A stretch of DNA of 16,858 bases from DASSBG01 sp964583865 (GCA_964583865.1 CAZOXZ010000047.1:1-16858), one strand, 5' to 3'. Shown: positions 1-8,543, counted from the first letter of the stretch. Translations and numbers: made by a program. Notes: generated by a model not told the origin, from the letters alone.

Positions 1-594
1 CTGAGGTATTCTTGCGTTCACTTGAGCGTCGCACTTCGTAGTTGAATTCACCGAGGGTGTATTCAAGGTGCCGACAAGGCTGGGATTTCCGCGATTAGCG
101 ACTGCCCCAACGGAAACGAAAGGAATAGCCGCCTGCGATATCGGGCTCTGAAACATATGGTTCAATAACAGAGACATCCGCCAAAAATTCTCACCGGAGG
201 CATAATCAATGGTCGGTATGGCGCTCACCAACCCAGTCCCTGGGGGCGAAACGTGCAAGGCTTGGCCAGGTGGCCCAGGATTTCTCGGCTGACCGTCCTC
301 CACATGATCCCACGGCTCATTTTTTACAGTCAGCACCCAATAATTCGGCGAGGATCCACCGCCGTTTACTTGATAAAAATTGCTTTGAGAGAATACTGTT
401 GGCGCTGCCTCACACGGCTCGCCAGGAAACAAACAGGGCGAAACAAGGGTAATTGGATTTCCCGCCGTACCCTCGTTTTGCGCATTGAAGTCTGTACGGA
501 TCTTGGCCGATGCGAAACCGGGGCCATGAAATCCGTCGGCAACTGCCTGATTGCCAGCAAGAAGTAGGGCAATTGCAGCAATACTGCTTATCAA
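1..594 (-). CDS. Secreted protein of unknown function, N-terminal part, runs off the left edge
   Basis: On the minus strand the frame in register with base 1 is open from position 720 to the window edge (about 240 codons without a stop), which is unlikely by chance at the moderate GC seen here. The protein has a clear export signal: a basic stretch (RKNR) just before a hydrophobic core (SSIAAIALLLAGNQAVA) and an A-x-A-like cleavage site followed by DGFHGPGF. The mature part is polar, rich in N, P, G, S and T, with Cys pairs in SPCLFPGEPC and a further TKC near the edge. No ATG lies in frame. I chose TTG at 592-594; GTG at 715-717 is the alternative and would put 40 extra residues before the signal. 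Codons such as GCT, GCA, ATT, CTT and AAT are far commoner than in the neighbours, suggesting transfer. I do not recognise the family. The C-terminus is outside the window, so truncation by the edge cannot be told from a longer intact gene. Confidence 0.6.
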   Translation of the reverse strand, partial: MISSIAAIALLLAGNQAVADGFHGPGFASAKIRTDFNAQNEGTAGNPITLVSPCLFPGEPCEAAPTVFSQSNFYQVNGGGSSPNYWVLTVKNEPWDHVEDGQPRNPGPPGQALHVSPPGTGLVSAIPTIDYASGENFWRMSLLLNHMFQSPISQAAIPFVSVGAVANRGNPSLVGTLNTPSVNSTTKCDAQVNARIPQ

Positions 595-892
595 CCTATT
601 TTTTCTTGATGGTGAAAATAGGGTCGCGTTTTCAGTTGGACCCGCTATCCGGGCAGCAAAATGTTCCGAACATATTAGGGCGGGGGCGGAGAGGGAGGGG
701 GTGGTTGGACTGATCACAAGCTACCTTGGCTCCATGGAAGCGCCACAACGCTTCTCAGGCGCTTCTTTGCCCAATATCACAGCCATGCTTGCGGAGGCAA
801 CGTTGACGTGCAGCACCCTTTCTTCGTGCTGATTAGCCCCTCAGCACGAGAAGTCTCCGGCATCGCGCAGACGTGGCTCCGGCCGAGGCTTT
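595..892. other. Intergenic stretch between leftward secreted-protein gene and IS remnant
   Basis: No convincing gene is seen. It should contain the promoter of the leftward gene. It holds a 13-bp odd palindrome (661-673) and an inverted repeat GAAGCGCC (737-744) / GGCGCTTC (758-765) with a 13-nt loop. The latter is followed by only three T, so it is a poor terminator. The last part (about 840-892) may be decayed transposase sequence: a shifted frame gives LRPRLCEHH where IS1634 transposases usually have LRPVYHH. Confidence 0.4.
661..673. promoter_or_regulatory. Odd palindrome, candidate operator of the leftward secreted-protein gene
   Basis: ATGTTC-C-GAACAT is a perfect 6-bp inverted repeat around one central base. 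It sits about 70 bp upstream of the proposed TTG start of the minus-strand gene, where a dimeric repressor or activator could bind. No regulator gene is visible next to it, so the role is inferred from position and symmetry only. Confidence 0.25.
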
Positions 893-1159
893 GTGAGCAT
901 CATGGCGGGGCGGATTCGCGCGCACGCGTTGCTCTGCTTCCTGGCGCTTGTGCTTTATCGCATCATACGTCAGCGCCTGCGGGCCAGCGGCAGCAAAGTA
1001 TCACCCCGCATGGCCCTGACCCTACTGCGGCAAATCCAGCAACACCGAGTCAACATCAACAACAAGCCGGTCGCCGGTACGAGCCGGCTCCAACCCGAAC
1101 AGCGCGACCTCTTCGAGGCACTCAATCTCAGCGAACCACCCACGAACACCCCCCTGTAG
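893..1159 (+). pseudogene. IS1634-family transposase, C-terminal remnant
   Basis: The 88 codons encode the recognisable C-terminal end of IS1634-type DDE transposases: RIRAH followed by LLCFLALVLYRIIRQRLRASGS, then SPRMALTLLRQIQQHRVNIN, then a TSRLQPEQRDLFEALNL-type ending with TAG. Family members are usually around 500 residues or more, so only the tail survives. The catalytic DDE core is absent. The frame before RIRAH is broken: the RP-x-HH motif expected just upstream appears in another frame, consistent with an indel. The GTG at 893 is only where the open stretch begins, not a real start. It is non-functional on its own and marks a past insertion between the foreign-looking left-end gene and the MATE exporter gene. 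Confidence 0.75.
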
Positions 1160-1475
1160 TGACAATTTTCAGCCTACCACAACGCAGGATCAATAACTTG
1201 CGCAAGTAACTGCGGAACTTGGGGGAAACACAACCGCGGATATACCCATGATTTGAACTGCAACCATTGAATTGAAAGGATTTCATGGGGAGTGCCTTGC
1301 GACCTCGTGAATTACTCTTGCCAAGCACTTGGGCAGAAGAACCTCAAACGGCTGCGCCCTTTTGGCGTGATTTTCCGCCCACCCTCGTTGAACAGCAATT
1401 CGTGCGGTGCAACCGTTACGGAGCCGGATGCGCGGTGGCCGGTGCTCCTGAAGCGGACGTCGGTGCTTTCCTGCC
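1160..1475. other. Non-coding stretch, probable IS end and 3' flank of MATE gene
   Basis: No gene is supported. The first 80 bases are AT-richer and probably include the right end of the decayed IS element. A 12-bp perfect palindrome (ACTTGCGCAAGT, 1196-1207) lies there. I cannot see the left terminal repeat, so the exact IS boundary is unknown. The remainder is the 3' flank of the minus-strand exporter gene. No hairpin plus T-run is seen after that gene's stop, so its terminator is not identified. Confidence 0.4.
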
Positions 1476-2819
1476 TCACGTACAGTACTCGACCCACCCG
1501 TCCCGGTGGGCAATTGCCACGGCCAGCCAGGCCATGATCGCGCCGCGCACGGCGGTGAAAGCAAGGAAGGCCAGCCACAGGCCGTGGTTGCCGAACGGAT
1601 GCAGCAACCAGGCGAGAAGGGCGAAGCCGGCGGTGGCCACGAGCATGGCGTTGCGCATTTCGCGGGCGCGGGTGGTGCCGATGAAAAGGCCATCCAGCAG
1701 GTAACCCCAGACGGCGACCAATGGCAGGGCCACCAGCCAGGACAAAAACGGTCTCGCCGTGGCGCGCACGGCGTCGATGCTGGTTTGGAGGTCGATGAAA
1801 AGCTCGCCGCCCACGAGGAAAGCGAGGGCGAACCCGGCGGCGATAACGAAGCTCCAGCCGCCGCATACCACGACGGCGCGGCGCAGGGCCGTGCGGTCGC
1901 GGGCGCCAACGGCATGGCCGGCCAGGGCCTCGATGGCGTTGGCCAGGCCGTCCAGCGCGAACGAAGTCAGCAGCAGGCCGTTCAGGAGCAGGGCGTTGGC
2001 CGCCACCACCGTGTCGCCCAGGCGCGCGCCCAGGGTGGTCATGGCAAAGAACACGCCTTGCAGCGCGATGGACCGCAACATGATGTCGCGGTTGACGGCC
2101 ATGAGCTTGCGCCAGCCCTGCCAAACCCACAGGCGACGCCCGGGCCATATCCCGGGATGGCGCGCCAGCATGGCCGGCAGGCGGCCCAGGCCGATGACCA
2201 GGCCGCATAGCGCGCCCAGCACCGAGGCCAGGGCAATACCCGCCACGCCCCAGCCGAAGGCGAACACGAAAAGCAGATTCAGGGCGATGTTGACGAGGTT
2301 GGTGACGATCAGCATGGCCATCGGCGTGCGTGCATCCTGGGCGCCGAGAAACCAGCCCATCAAGGCATAGTTGGCCAGCACCACGGGCAAGCTCAAAAGC
2401 CGGATATCGAGGTAGACGCGCGCCAGTCGGGCGGTGGCCGCCGAGGCATCCAACAGCTCCAGCACCGGCCCCATACCGGCCAGGATCAAGGCCAGCGCGG
2501 TCATGCCGAGGCCCACAGCCAACAACAGGGCCCGAAGCAACAGGCCGCGCAAGGCCGCACCATCGCCCGCGCCCACGGCCTGAGCCGCAAAGCCCACCGT
2601 GCCCATGCGCAGGAAGCCGAACACCCACACCGGCACCTGAAAAATGATGCCGCCGATGGCCACGGCAGCAAGGTCGGCCGCCTGCGACAAGTGCCCAGCC
2701 ACGATGGTGTCGGCCAGCGCCACCAGCGGCACGGTGATGTTGGAGGCCAGCATCGGCAAGGCCAGCGCCCACACGCGCCGTTGCGTGGGCCGGTGGCGCC
2801 AGTCGGTCAGCAGGCTCAT
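1476..2819 (-). CDS. MATE family exporter, DinF-type
   Basis: This 447-aa inner-membrane protein has the length and about 12 hydrophobic segments of a multidrug and toxic compound extrusion (MATE) transporter, which exports cationic or other small molecules using an ion gradient. The first helix carries the signature LPMLASNITVPLVALADTIVAGHL, including the Asp (D37 in ADTIVAGH) that in this family sits in the cation site. Features of the DinF branch are the FALDGLANAIEALAGHAVGARD stretch in the second half and the ending MRNAMLVATAGFALLAW...GNHGLWLAF. The ATG at 2817-2819 is preceded by GGGA a few bases upstream. It lies 60 bp downstream of the desaturase on the same strand, but an intrinsic terminator sits between them, so it probably has its own promoter. 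The substrate cannot be read from sequence. Confidence 0.9.
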   Translation of the reverse strand: MSLLTDWRHRPTQRRVWALALPMLASNITVPLVALADTIVAGHLSQAADLAAVAIGGIIFQVPVWVFGFLRMGTVGFAAQAVGAGDGAALRGLLLRALLLAVGLGMTALALILAGMGPVLELLDASAATARLARVYLDIRLLSLPVVLANYALMGWFLGAQDARTPMAMLIVTNLVNIALNLLFVFAFGWGVAGIALASVLGALCGLVIGLGRLPAMLARHPGIWPGRRLWVWQGWRKLMAVNRDIMLRSIALQGVFFAMTTLGARLGDTVVAANALLLNGLLLTSFALDGLANAIEALAGHAVGARDRTALRRAVVVCGGWSFVIAAGFALAFLVGGELFIDLQTSIDAVRATARPFLSWLVALPLVAVWGYLLDGLFIGTTRAREMRNAMLVATAGFALLAWLLHPFGNHGLWLAFLAFTAVRGAIMAWLAVAIAHRDGWVEYCT

Positions 2820-2831
2820 CGGTCCCGCGAC

Positions 2832-2857
2832 AAAAAACCCGCCGGGCGGCGGGCTTT
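2832..2857 (-). terminator. Rho-independent terminator of the desaturase gene
   Basis: Read on the minus strand, AAA-G precedes a perfect 6-bp stem CCCGCC/GGCGGG with the 4-nt loop GCCC, directly followed by six T. The upstream A residues can pair with the T-run and lengthen the stem. It begins about 25 nt after the desaturase stop (2880) and ends before the MATE start (2819), so it separates the two minus-strand genes. Confidence 0.85.
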
Positions 2858-2879
2858 CTGCTTCATCTCAAGGTTGCCT

Positions 2880-4073
2880 TCAACGCGCAACAACGGCGTA
2901 GCCCTTCAAGCGGCGGGCGAAATCCTGCAGCACGCGAATGCCGCTTTGCTCGGCCTCACTGATCCACTGCTGGAGGCTCTCCAGCGCCACGTCCGGGCGG
3001 CGCTGGTTCATCACCTCGGTCAGCCGCGCGCGGTATTCGCACACCTGCTGCAGCTGCGGTCGCCGTTCCAGCAAATGGGCCAGACGCTCGCGCCCGGCGG
3101 TGTCCAGCCAACGGCCACCACTAGCCAGCGCCCGACGCATGCGTCGCGGCAGCTTGCCGTGCGTGCCGGCCACGCGCTTGTTTTCCTGGTGCAGCGTGGG
3201 CTTGATGACCTGGCGGGAAAAATCCTTCAGCACTCCGCAGCGGTTCACCAGCACGGCCTTCAGGGTTTCGCTGTCCGGGAAGGCCACGTTGGCGCGCACG
3301 TTCACCGTCGGCGCCACGCGCAAGACCTTTGCCAGGCGCAGCTTCTCCAGCACACGAATGACCAGCCAGCCAATGTCGAACTCGAACTTGCGCAGGGCAA
3401 AGCGCGCCGAGCTCGGGAAGGCGTGATGGTTGTTGTGCAACTCCTCGCCGCCGATCCAGAAGGCCCACGGCACAAGATTGCGGGCCTGGTCGGCCGTCTC
3501 GAAATTGCGGTAGCCCCACCAGTGGCCCAGGCCGTTGACGACGCCAGCCGCCCAGAAGGGAATCCAAAGCATCTGGATGCCCCAGATCGCCAGGCCCCAC
3601 ACGCCGAACAGGGCAATGTCGAGGATCATGAGCAACGCCACACCCAGGAACGGCCATTTGCGATAAAGCTTGTGCTCGATCCAGTCATCCGGGCAGCCAC
3701 GACCGTATTTTTCCAGCATGGCCGGGTCGCTGGCCGCATCGCGGTACAACTCCGAACCACGCCACAGCACCTTGTTGATACCCACCAGATGCGGGCTGTG
3801 CGGGTCATTCTCGGTTTCACAATGCGCATGATGCTTGCGGTGCACCGCCACCCACTCGCGCACCACCATGCCCGTCGCCAGCCAGTTCCAGAAACGGAAC
3901 AAATGCGCCAGCACGGGATGGAACTCCACGCCGCGATGGGTCTTGCTGCGGTGCAGGTACAAGGTCACCGTGAAAATGGTCAGCTGGGTGGTCACCAGCA
4001 GGTACAACAAAACGCCGAGCCAACCGGCACCAGTGAAACCGCCGGCAGCAAAGGCAAGCAAAGCATCAAGCAT
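2880..4073 (-). CDS. Membrane fatty-acyl desaturase (delta-9, DesA-like)
   Basis: This 397-aa membrane-bound di-iron desaturase introduces a cis double bond into acyl chains, most likely the delta-9 position of acyl-CoA or acyl-lipid, and so tunes membrane fluidity. All histidine boxes are intact: HRSKTH (41-46), HRKHH (78-82) and HNNHH (213-217), plus the auxiliary GHWWGYRNFE (183-192) typical of acyl-CoA desaturases. Hydrophobic hairpins lie around 14-37 and 141-180. The C-terminal 135 residues form a basic, helical, soluble extension ending in LQQWISEAEQSGIRVLQDFARRLK, which I recall from other gammaproteobacterial members. The start at 4073 has only a weak ribosome-binding site. It is divergent from the hybrid sensor gene. 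Desaturase electron-transfer partners are not in this window, and exact substrate and regioselectivity are inferred from the family. Confidence 0.9.
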   Translation of the reverse strand: MLDALLAFAAGGFTGAGWLGVLLYLLVTTQLTIFTVTLYLHRSKTHRGVEFHPVLAHLFRFWNWLATGMVVREWVAVHRKHHAHCETENDPHSPHLVGINKVLWRGSELYRDAASDPAMLEKYGRGCPDDWIEHKLYRKWPFLGVALLMILDIALFGVWGLAIWGIQMLWIPFWAAGVVNGLGHWWGYRNFETADQARNLVPWAFWIGGEELHNNHHAFPSSARFALRKFEFDIGWLVIRVLEKLRLAKVLRVAPTVNVRANVAFPDSETLKAVLVNRCGVLKDFSRQVIKPTLHQENKRVAGTHGKLPRRMRRALASGGRWLDTAGRERLAHLLERRPQLQQVCEYRARLTEVMNQRRPDVALESLQQWISEAEQSGIRVLQDFARRLKGYAVVAR

Positions 4074-4381
4074 GATCGAATCATCAAAGTGACAGTCACG
4101 GCCAGTCTACTGCAGTCAGCGCTCCGTTGCCGCCGCGGGCCATGATCCCGAAACAACCGCGTTGGGATGAAATGCCAGGTTGTCGGGGGATCACGATCCA
4201 TGCTGGACGGTCATGTCTTCCGGCCGCATCAACAGGCAAGCTGCTACGCTCAACTCTGGAACAACGATTGCACCGGGGGGACTGTGGCAGCGCAACCAGG
4301 GTTTCACGCCGCGTCGGCCGGCTCGATGGTCGAGCCGCAAGGACGCGCCGGTCGGCACTGGCGCGCGCACGGGTGACGACG
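4074..4381. other. Divergent intergenic region, desaturase and hybrid sensor promoters
   Basis: This 308-bp gap lies between two divergently read genes and should hold both promoters. I see no gene and no confident sigma-70 promoter. Close to the desaturase start is an inverted repeat GTGAC-A-GTCAC (4089-4099). Another loose inverted repeat spans about 4145-4168 (ATCCC ... CAAC-CGC-GTTG GGAT). In-frame codons upstream of 4382 could extend the sensor, but they are basic and unlike a signal peptide, so I treat them as non-coding. Confidence 0.45.
4089..4099. promoter_or_regulatory. GTGAC-A-GTCAC inverted repeat, candidate operator of the desaturase
   Basis: A perfect 5-bp inverted repeat around one central base lies 16 bp upstream of the desaturase ATG, where a bound repressor would block transcription or overlap the start site. 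Desaturase genes in gammaproteobacteria are often controlled by TetR-type fatty-acid sensors, but I cannot match this short motif to a named regulator. It is support by position and symmetry only. Confidence 0.2.
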
Positions 4382-7300
4382 ATGGCTGCGCGTGCCGGCT
4401 TGTTTTGCCGCCTCATCGCTGCGCTGCTCCTTTGCTGCGCGCTTCCCGCACCGGCCGAGCCACCCGAGTTTCTGGTCGACCACTGGGGCACGGCCGACGG
4501 TCTGCCAGTGAACGCCGTCAATCGCCTGCTGGTTGGCCAGTCGGGCTACCTGTGGCTGGCTACCTTCGATGGCCTGGTGCGTTTTGACGGCCACCGCTTC
4601 ACCACGTTTTCTGTGTCCAGCCATCCGCAGCTCGGCAACAACCGCGTGCTGAACTTGGTGCAGACCCGTGACGGCCTGCTCTGGCTGCACGTCGATCCGG
4701 CCGCGCTGGTGTCCTTCGATGGCAAGACCTTCCGCCGCTACGGGCCGGCGGACGGCCTGTCGCGGGCGCCGATCTGGACCATCCAGCTGGATGACCATGG
4801 CGACCTGTGGGTGCTGAACGAGGGCAGCGGCATGGCCCGGCGCGGCGGCAAGCACCGCTTCGAGGCCTGGAGCGATGACCCCGCTCTCGGCCGCATCAAC
4901 TTCGTGCTGCCGGCAGCCGACGGCAGCTACTGGGTGGCTGCCACCAAGGGCTTGCACCTCATGGACCATGGCCGCCTCGTGCGCACCTGGGCTGCCGCCG
5001 ATGGCCTTGTGCCGCAGATCTCCGGCCTGGCTCTCGACGATGCCGGACGCCTGTGGATGGCCACGCGCGGCGGTGTCAGCGTGCGCCAGGCCGATGGCCG
5101 CATCGAGACGATGCACTCGGGTCATCGCACCTTTCACATCGAGGTCGAAGACCAGCTGGTTGCGGCCGACGCCGGCCGGTTCGAATACATCCGCCAGCCC
5201 GATGGCAGCGCCAGCACGCGCATGCGCCAGCAGGGATTCATCGCCATCGGCCAGGAGCGGCTGTTGCTGGAGGATGCAAAAGGCGGCCTGTGGCACAACC
5301 GCATCGACCGGCTCGAATACAACGGCCAAACAGTACTCACGCCGGCCTGCAAGATCAATGACATCACCCTGGACCGCAGCGGCGCCCTCTGGGTCGCCAC
5401 CGCCTGCGATGGCATCTACCGCCTGCGCGAGCGCCATATCCACGCCACCACCCAGATCGAGGGCAAGCCGCTGGGTCCGGTGTACGGCACCGCCGAAGAT
5501 CACGATGGCCGCCTTTGGCTGGCCACCTTGAACCACGGCGTGGCCGTGATCGACAAGGATGGCTCGGGGCACTGGATGGAAGGTTTGCGCATGCCGGTCA
5601 ACCTGCACACCGTGTTTGTCGCGCCCGATGGCAGCGTGCGCATCGGGCGGTGCCATGCCGAGCCGGACGGCGTTTGCGCCCAGGCCGACGACCTGCCCGC
5701 ACGGATCGGCCCGGTCAACCGTATCGGCGGCTTTCTTGCCGCCAGCGATGGCAGCGTGTGGCTGGGCGGTGGTGCGTTGTGGCACAAGCTGCGGCACGGC
5801 ACCTGGCAACGCGACACCAGCCTGCCACGCCCGGCAGCCAGCGGCCCGGCGGGTTTCATTCGCGCACTTGCCGAAACCCGCGGCGGCACGCTCTGGCTGG
5901 GCACGCGCGGCAACGGCCTGCTGCGCCGCGGCAAGGATGGTGCGTGGCGGCATTTTGGCCTCGAGGACGGCCTGTCCAGCCTTTCCATCCGCGCGCTGCG
6001 CCAGGACCGCGACGGCAACCTGTGGGTGGCCACGGAAAACCGCGGCCTGTGCCGTATCCGCCAACCCGACACCGCCGCCCGCATCGCCTGCCTTGGCCGC
6101 GAGCAGGGTCTGGGGTCCGACAGCCTGCACCAGGTGTTTTTTGACGACCATGGGCGGCTCTGGCTCAACAGCAATGACGGCATCATCGCCATCAGCCGCG
6201 CCAAGGTGGAAGCGGTGTTCGACGGCACCGCGTCGCGGGTTCATCCGCAGTTGTTTACCGAGATGGATGGCCTGCCGGATCGCGAAGGCAACGGCGGCGT
6301 ACAGGACGCCGGCATCCGCCTGGCCGACGGGCGCATGGTATTCCCCACCCAGGAAGGCATCGCGCTGCTGGATCCGGACGAGCTGGTGCCCCGCGACGAC
6401 CCGCCGCGTGCGCGCATCGAAAAGGTCGCCTGGCCGGGCCAGGACCCCATCGCCGCACCGGCGGCCCTGACGATGCCGCTCGGCACGCGCATGCTGACCT
6501 TGTACTACACCGGCCTCTCCAACCGGCTCACCGCGCCGGTGTACTTCCGCTACCGGCTCGGCCCCGACCGGCCGTGGATCGAGGTGGGCAACCAGCGGCA
6601 GATCCATTTCGATCAACTGGCGCCGGGGGATTACCCGCTGGAGATCCAGGCCCTGGGCAGCGCCGGCGAGCCGGGCAAGAGTGCCCACCTGCCGCTGCAT
6701 GTGCCGCCGTACCTGTGGGAAACGTCGGCTTTTCGCCTGGCCTTGCTGCTGGCCCTGGCCCTGGCCATCGCCGCCATCCTGTGGCGCCAACGACGGCAAG
6801 CCCGGCGCCGCCAGCGCCTGCTGGAAGCCACCGTATCGCAACGAACGGTCGAGCTGCGCAAGGCGCTGGCCGAGATCGAACACCTGGCGGCCAGCCAGAG
6901 CCGCTTCTTCGCCAATGTCAGCCACGAGCTGCGCACCCCGATTACCCTGCTCACCGGCCCGCTGGAGGACCTGGCGCAGGGCCGGCCACCCTCCGCCGAG
7001 CTGGCCGATGCCATGGCCCGCAATGCCGCCCGGCTGGAACGCCTGATCGGCCAGCTGCTGGACCTGGAGCGCCTCGAAGCCAACCGCTTTCCCCTGCGCC
7101 CGGAGAACCTGGATCTGAATGCGCTGGTACGGGACACCGCCACCGCCTTCACGCCGTTGGCGCAAAGCGAAGGCATCCACCTCGATATCCGCTTGCCCGG
7201 TGCGGCCGTCCTCGTCCGCGGCGACAGCGAACAACTGGTGCGCGTGGTCGGTAATCTGCTGTCCAATGCATTGAAGTTCTGCCCGGCGCAGGGCGAGGTG

Positions 7301-8476
7301 CGCCTGACCCTGGAATGCACCACCGACGGCGGCGCCGTCCTGGCCGTGGAGGATTCCGGCCCGGGCATCCCGCCGGACTGGCGTGAACGCGTCTTTGACC
7401 GCTTCTCGCAAATGCGCAGCGCCGCCACCCGCTCGCGCGAGGGCACCGGCCTGGGCCTGGCCTTGTGCCGCGAGGTGGCCGTGCTGCACGGCGGATCGCT
7501 GGTGGCCACCGACAGCGCGCTCGGCGGCGCTCGCCTGGTGTTCCAGTTGCCGGCGCCGGCCGACTCGCCCTTGCAAGCGGCCGACGCCGCGCCGCAGGAG
7601 ATGCCGCCCCGGCCACCGCAAGCCGGGCACGTGGCGGCAGCCCTCGCCAACCGGCAAGAGGCCGCCGCCCGCGCGTCCGCGCCGGCCGAGGCCAACCCGG
7701 CCGCCGATGACCACCCGCCTGACCCCAGCGACGATCGCCCCCGCGTGCTGGTCGCCGAGGACCACCCCGACCTGCGCCGCTACCTGGCGGAGCTGCTCGC
7801 CGAGGACTACCGCGTGGCCAGCGCCGAAGATGGCGCCGAAGCCTTGCAGATGGCCCTGGACGAGGCGCCGGACCTCATCGTCACCGACCTGATGATGCCG
7901 CGGCTGGATGGCCTCGGCCTGGCCCGCGCCGTGCGCGAGCATGTCGAGCTCGCCGGCGTGCCCGTCATCTTCCTCACCGCCCGCGCCAGCGATGCCGACC
8001 GCATCCGCGGCCTGGCCGGCGGCGCCGACTACTACCTCACCAAGCCCTTCGACCGCGGCGTGCTGCTGGCCCAGCTGGCCGCCGCCCGCCGCGCCTGCGA
8101 GCGCCTGCGCGGGCTGGCCATCGAGGCAGCCGATGAGACCCCCGCCGACGCCGCGCCGCAATCACCCTTCGTCCAGCGCCTGCGGGCCGCCATCGAGGAG
8201 GCCTACGCCGATCCCGCCTGCGGCGTCGCCACCCTGGCGCAGCACATGCACATGAGCCCGGCCACCCTGCGCCGTCACTGCCAGGCCGAGCTCGCCGCCA
8301 GCCCCGGCGACCTGCTGCGCCGGCATCGACTGGAACAGGCCCGCCACCTGCTGCGCCGCAACGCCGGCAACGTCTCCGAAATCGCCTACGCCGTCGGCTA
8401 CAACCGCCTGGCTTCCTTCAGCCGCGCCTACCGCGAGCACTTCGGCCACCCGCCCGGCACCGAAACCACCCCGTAA
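4382..8476 (+). CDS. Hybrid two-component system protein: propeller sensor, histidine kinase, receiver and AraC-type regulator
   Basis: This 1364-aa protein carries sensing, phosphotransfer and DNA binding in one chain (HTCS layout). A signal peptide (1-26, ending ALPAPA) leads into a periplasmic part with about 13-14 GxLW(V/L)AT-type repeats, enough for two seven-bladed propellers, then a Y_Y_Y domain (about 700-776) and one membrane helix (784-801). In the cytoplasm follow a coiled linker, HisKA with H848 in NVSHELRTP, HATPase with N-box (RVVGNLLSNALKF), G1 (EDSGPGIP), F-box (VFDRFS) and G2 (GTGLGLAL), a receiver with E1126/D1127, phospho-acceptor D1169 (TDLMMP), T1199 and K1221, and an AraC helix-turn-helix domain (about 1262-1364). 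All catalytic residues are present. ATG 4382 was chosen because it begins a good signal peptide. Such proteins classically sense glycan fragments in Bacteroidetes; here no glycan-degradation genes are adjacent. The probable target is the surface-protein gene just downstream. Confidence 0.93.
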   Translation: MAARAGLFCRLIAALLLCCALPAPAEPPEFLVDHWGTADGLPVNAVNRLLVGQSGYLWLATFDGLVRFDGHRFTTFSVSSHPQLGNNRVLNLVQTRDGLLWLHVDPAALVSFDGKTFRRYGPADGLSRAPIWTIQLDDHGDLWVLNEGSGMARRGGKHRFEAWSDDPALGRINFVLPAADGSYWVAATKGLHLMDHGRLVRTWAAADGLVPQISGLALDDAGRLWMATRGGVSVRQADGRIETMHSGHRTFHIEVEDQLVAADAGRFEYIRQPDGSASTRMRQQGFIAIGQERLLLEDAKGGLWHNRIDRLEYNGQTVLTPACKINDITLDRSGALWVATACDGIYRLRERHIHATTQIEGKPLGPVYGTAEDHDGRLWLATLNHGVAVIDKDGSGHWMEGLRMPVNLHTVFVAPDGSVRIGRCHAEPDGVCAQADDLPARIGPVNRIGGFLAASDGSVWLGGGALWHKLRHGTWQRDTSLPRPAASGPAGFIRALAETRGGTLWLGTRGNGLLRRGKDGAWRHFGLEDGLSSLSIRALRQDRDGNLWVATENRGLCRIRQPDTAARIACLGREQGLGSDSLHQVFFDDHGRLWLNSNDGIIAISRAKVEAVFDGTASRVHPQLFTEMDGLPDREGNGGVQDAGIRLADGRMVFPTQEGIALLDPDELVPRDDPPRARIEKVAWPGQDPIAAPAALTMPLGTRMLTLYYTGLSNRLTAPVYFRYRLGPDRPWIEVGNQRQIHFDQLAPGDYPLEIQALGSAGEPGKSAHLPLHVPPYLWETSAFRLALLLALALAIAAILWRQRRQARRRQRLLEATVSQRTVELRKALAEIEHLAASQSRFFANVSHELRTPITLLTGPLEDLAQGRPPSAELADAMARNAARLERLIGQLLDLERLEANRFPLRPENLDLNALVRDTATAFTPLAQSEGIHLDIRLPGAAVLVRGDSEQLVRVVGNLLSNALKFCPAQGEVRLTLECTTDGGAVLAVEDSGPGIPPDWRERVFDRFSQMRSAATRSREGTGLGLALCREVAVLHGGSLVATDSALGGARLVFQLPAPADSPLQAADAAPQEMPPRPPQAGHVAAALANRQEAAARASAPAEANPAADDHPPDPSDDRPRVLVAEDHPDLRRYLAELLAEDYRVASAEDGAEALQMALDEAPDLIVTDLMMPRLDGLGLARAVREHVELAGVPVIFLTARASDADRIRGLAGGADYYLTKPFDRGVLLAQLAAARRACERLRGLAIEAADETPADAAPQSPFVQRLRAAIEEAYADPACGVATLAQHMHMSPATLRRHCQAELAASPGDLLRRHRLEQARHLLRRNAGNVSEIAYAVGYNRLASFSRAYREHFGHPPGTETTP

Positions 8477-8486
8477 CGGGCAAAAG

Positions 8487-8543
8487 CTGGCCGTTTTTAG
8501 CAAGTTGAGCGGTTCTGGCAAGCATTTGCGCGGTTTCGGGAAA
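8487..8543 (+). promoter_or_regulatory. Three 18-bp direct repeats, candidate binding sites of the AraC-domain sensor
   Basis: Three similar 18-mers lie 10 to 67 bp after the hybrid sensor stop codon: CTGGCCGTTTTTAGCAAG (8487-8504), TTGAGCGGTTCTGGCAAG (8505-8522) and TTGCGCGGTTTCGGGAAA (8526-8543). A consensus is TTGNGCGGTTYTGGCAAG. Their starts are 18 and 21 bp apart; 21 bp is about two helical turns, the arrangement typical of AraC-family operators. The last copy ends where a -35 element would lie relative to a weak -10 (TACCCT, 8564-8569), as in class II activation. The regulator assignment is inference from adjacency. Confidence 0.5.

Noticed and set aside
1312..2772. 486-codon minus-strand frame overlapping the MATE gene
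   Set aside because: It is a frame-shifted reading of the exporter with R/G/P-rich sequence and no membrane helices.
2691..4145. 484-codon plus-strand open frame opposite the desaturase
   Set aside because: Shadow of the desaturase, whose three histidine boxes are intact on the minus strand.
4127..4381. Upstream extension of the hybrid sensor to 4127
   Set aside because: The extra 85 residues are basic and unlike any domain; ATG 4382 starts a normal signal peptide.
4304..8161. 1285-codon open frame on the minus strand across the hybrid sensor gene
   Set aside because: It is the GC-bias shadow of the plus-strand gene; its product is low-complexity A/G/V/Q-rich, while the plus frame shows complete kinase, receiver and AraC motifs.
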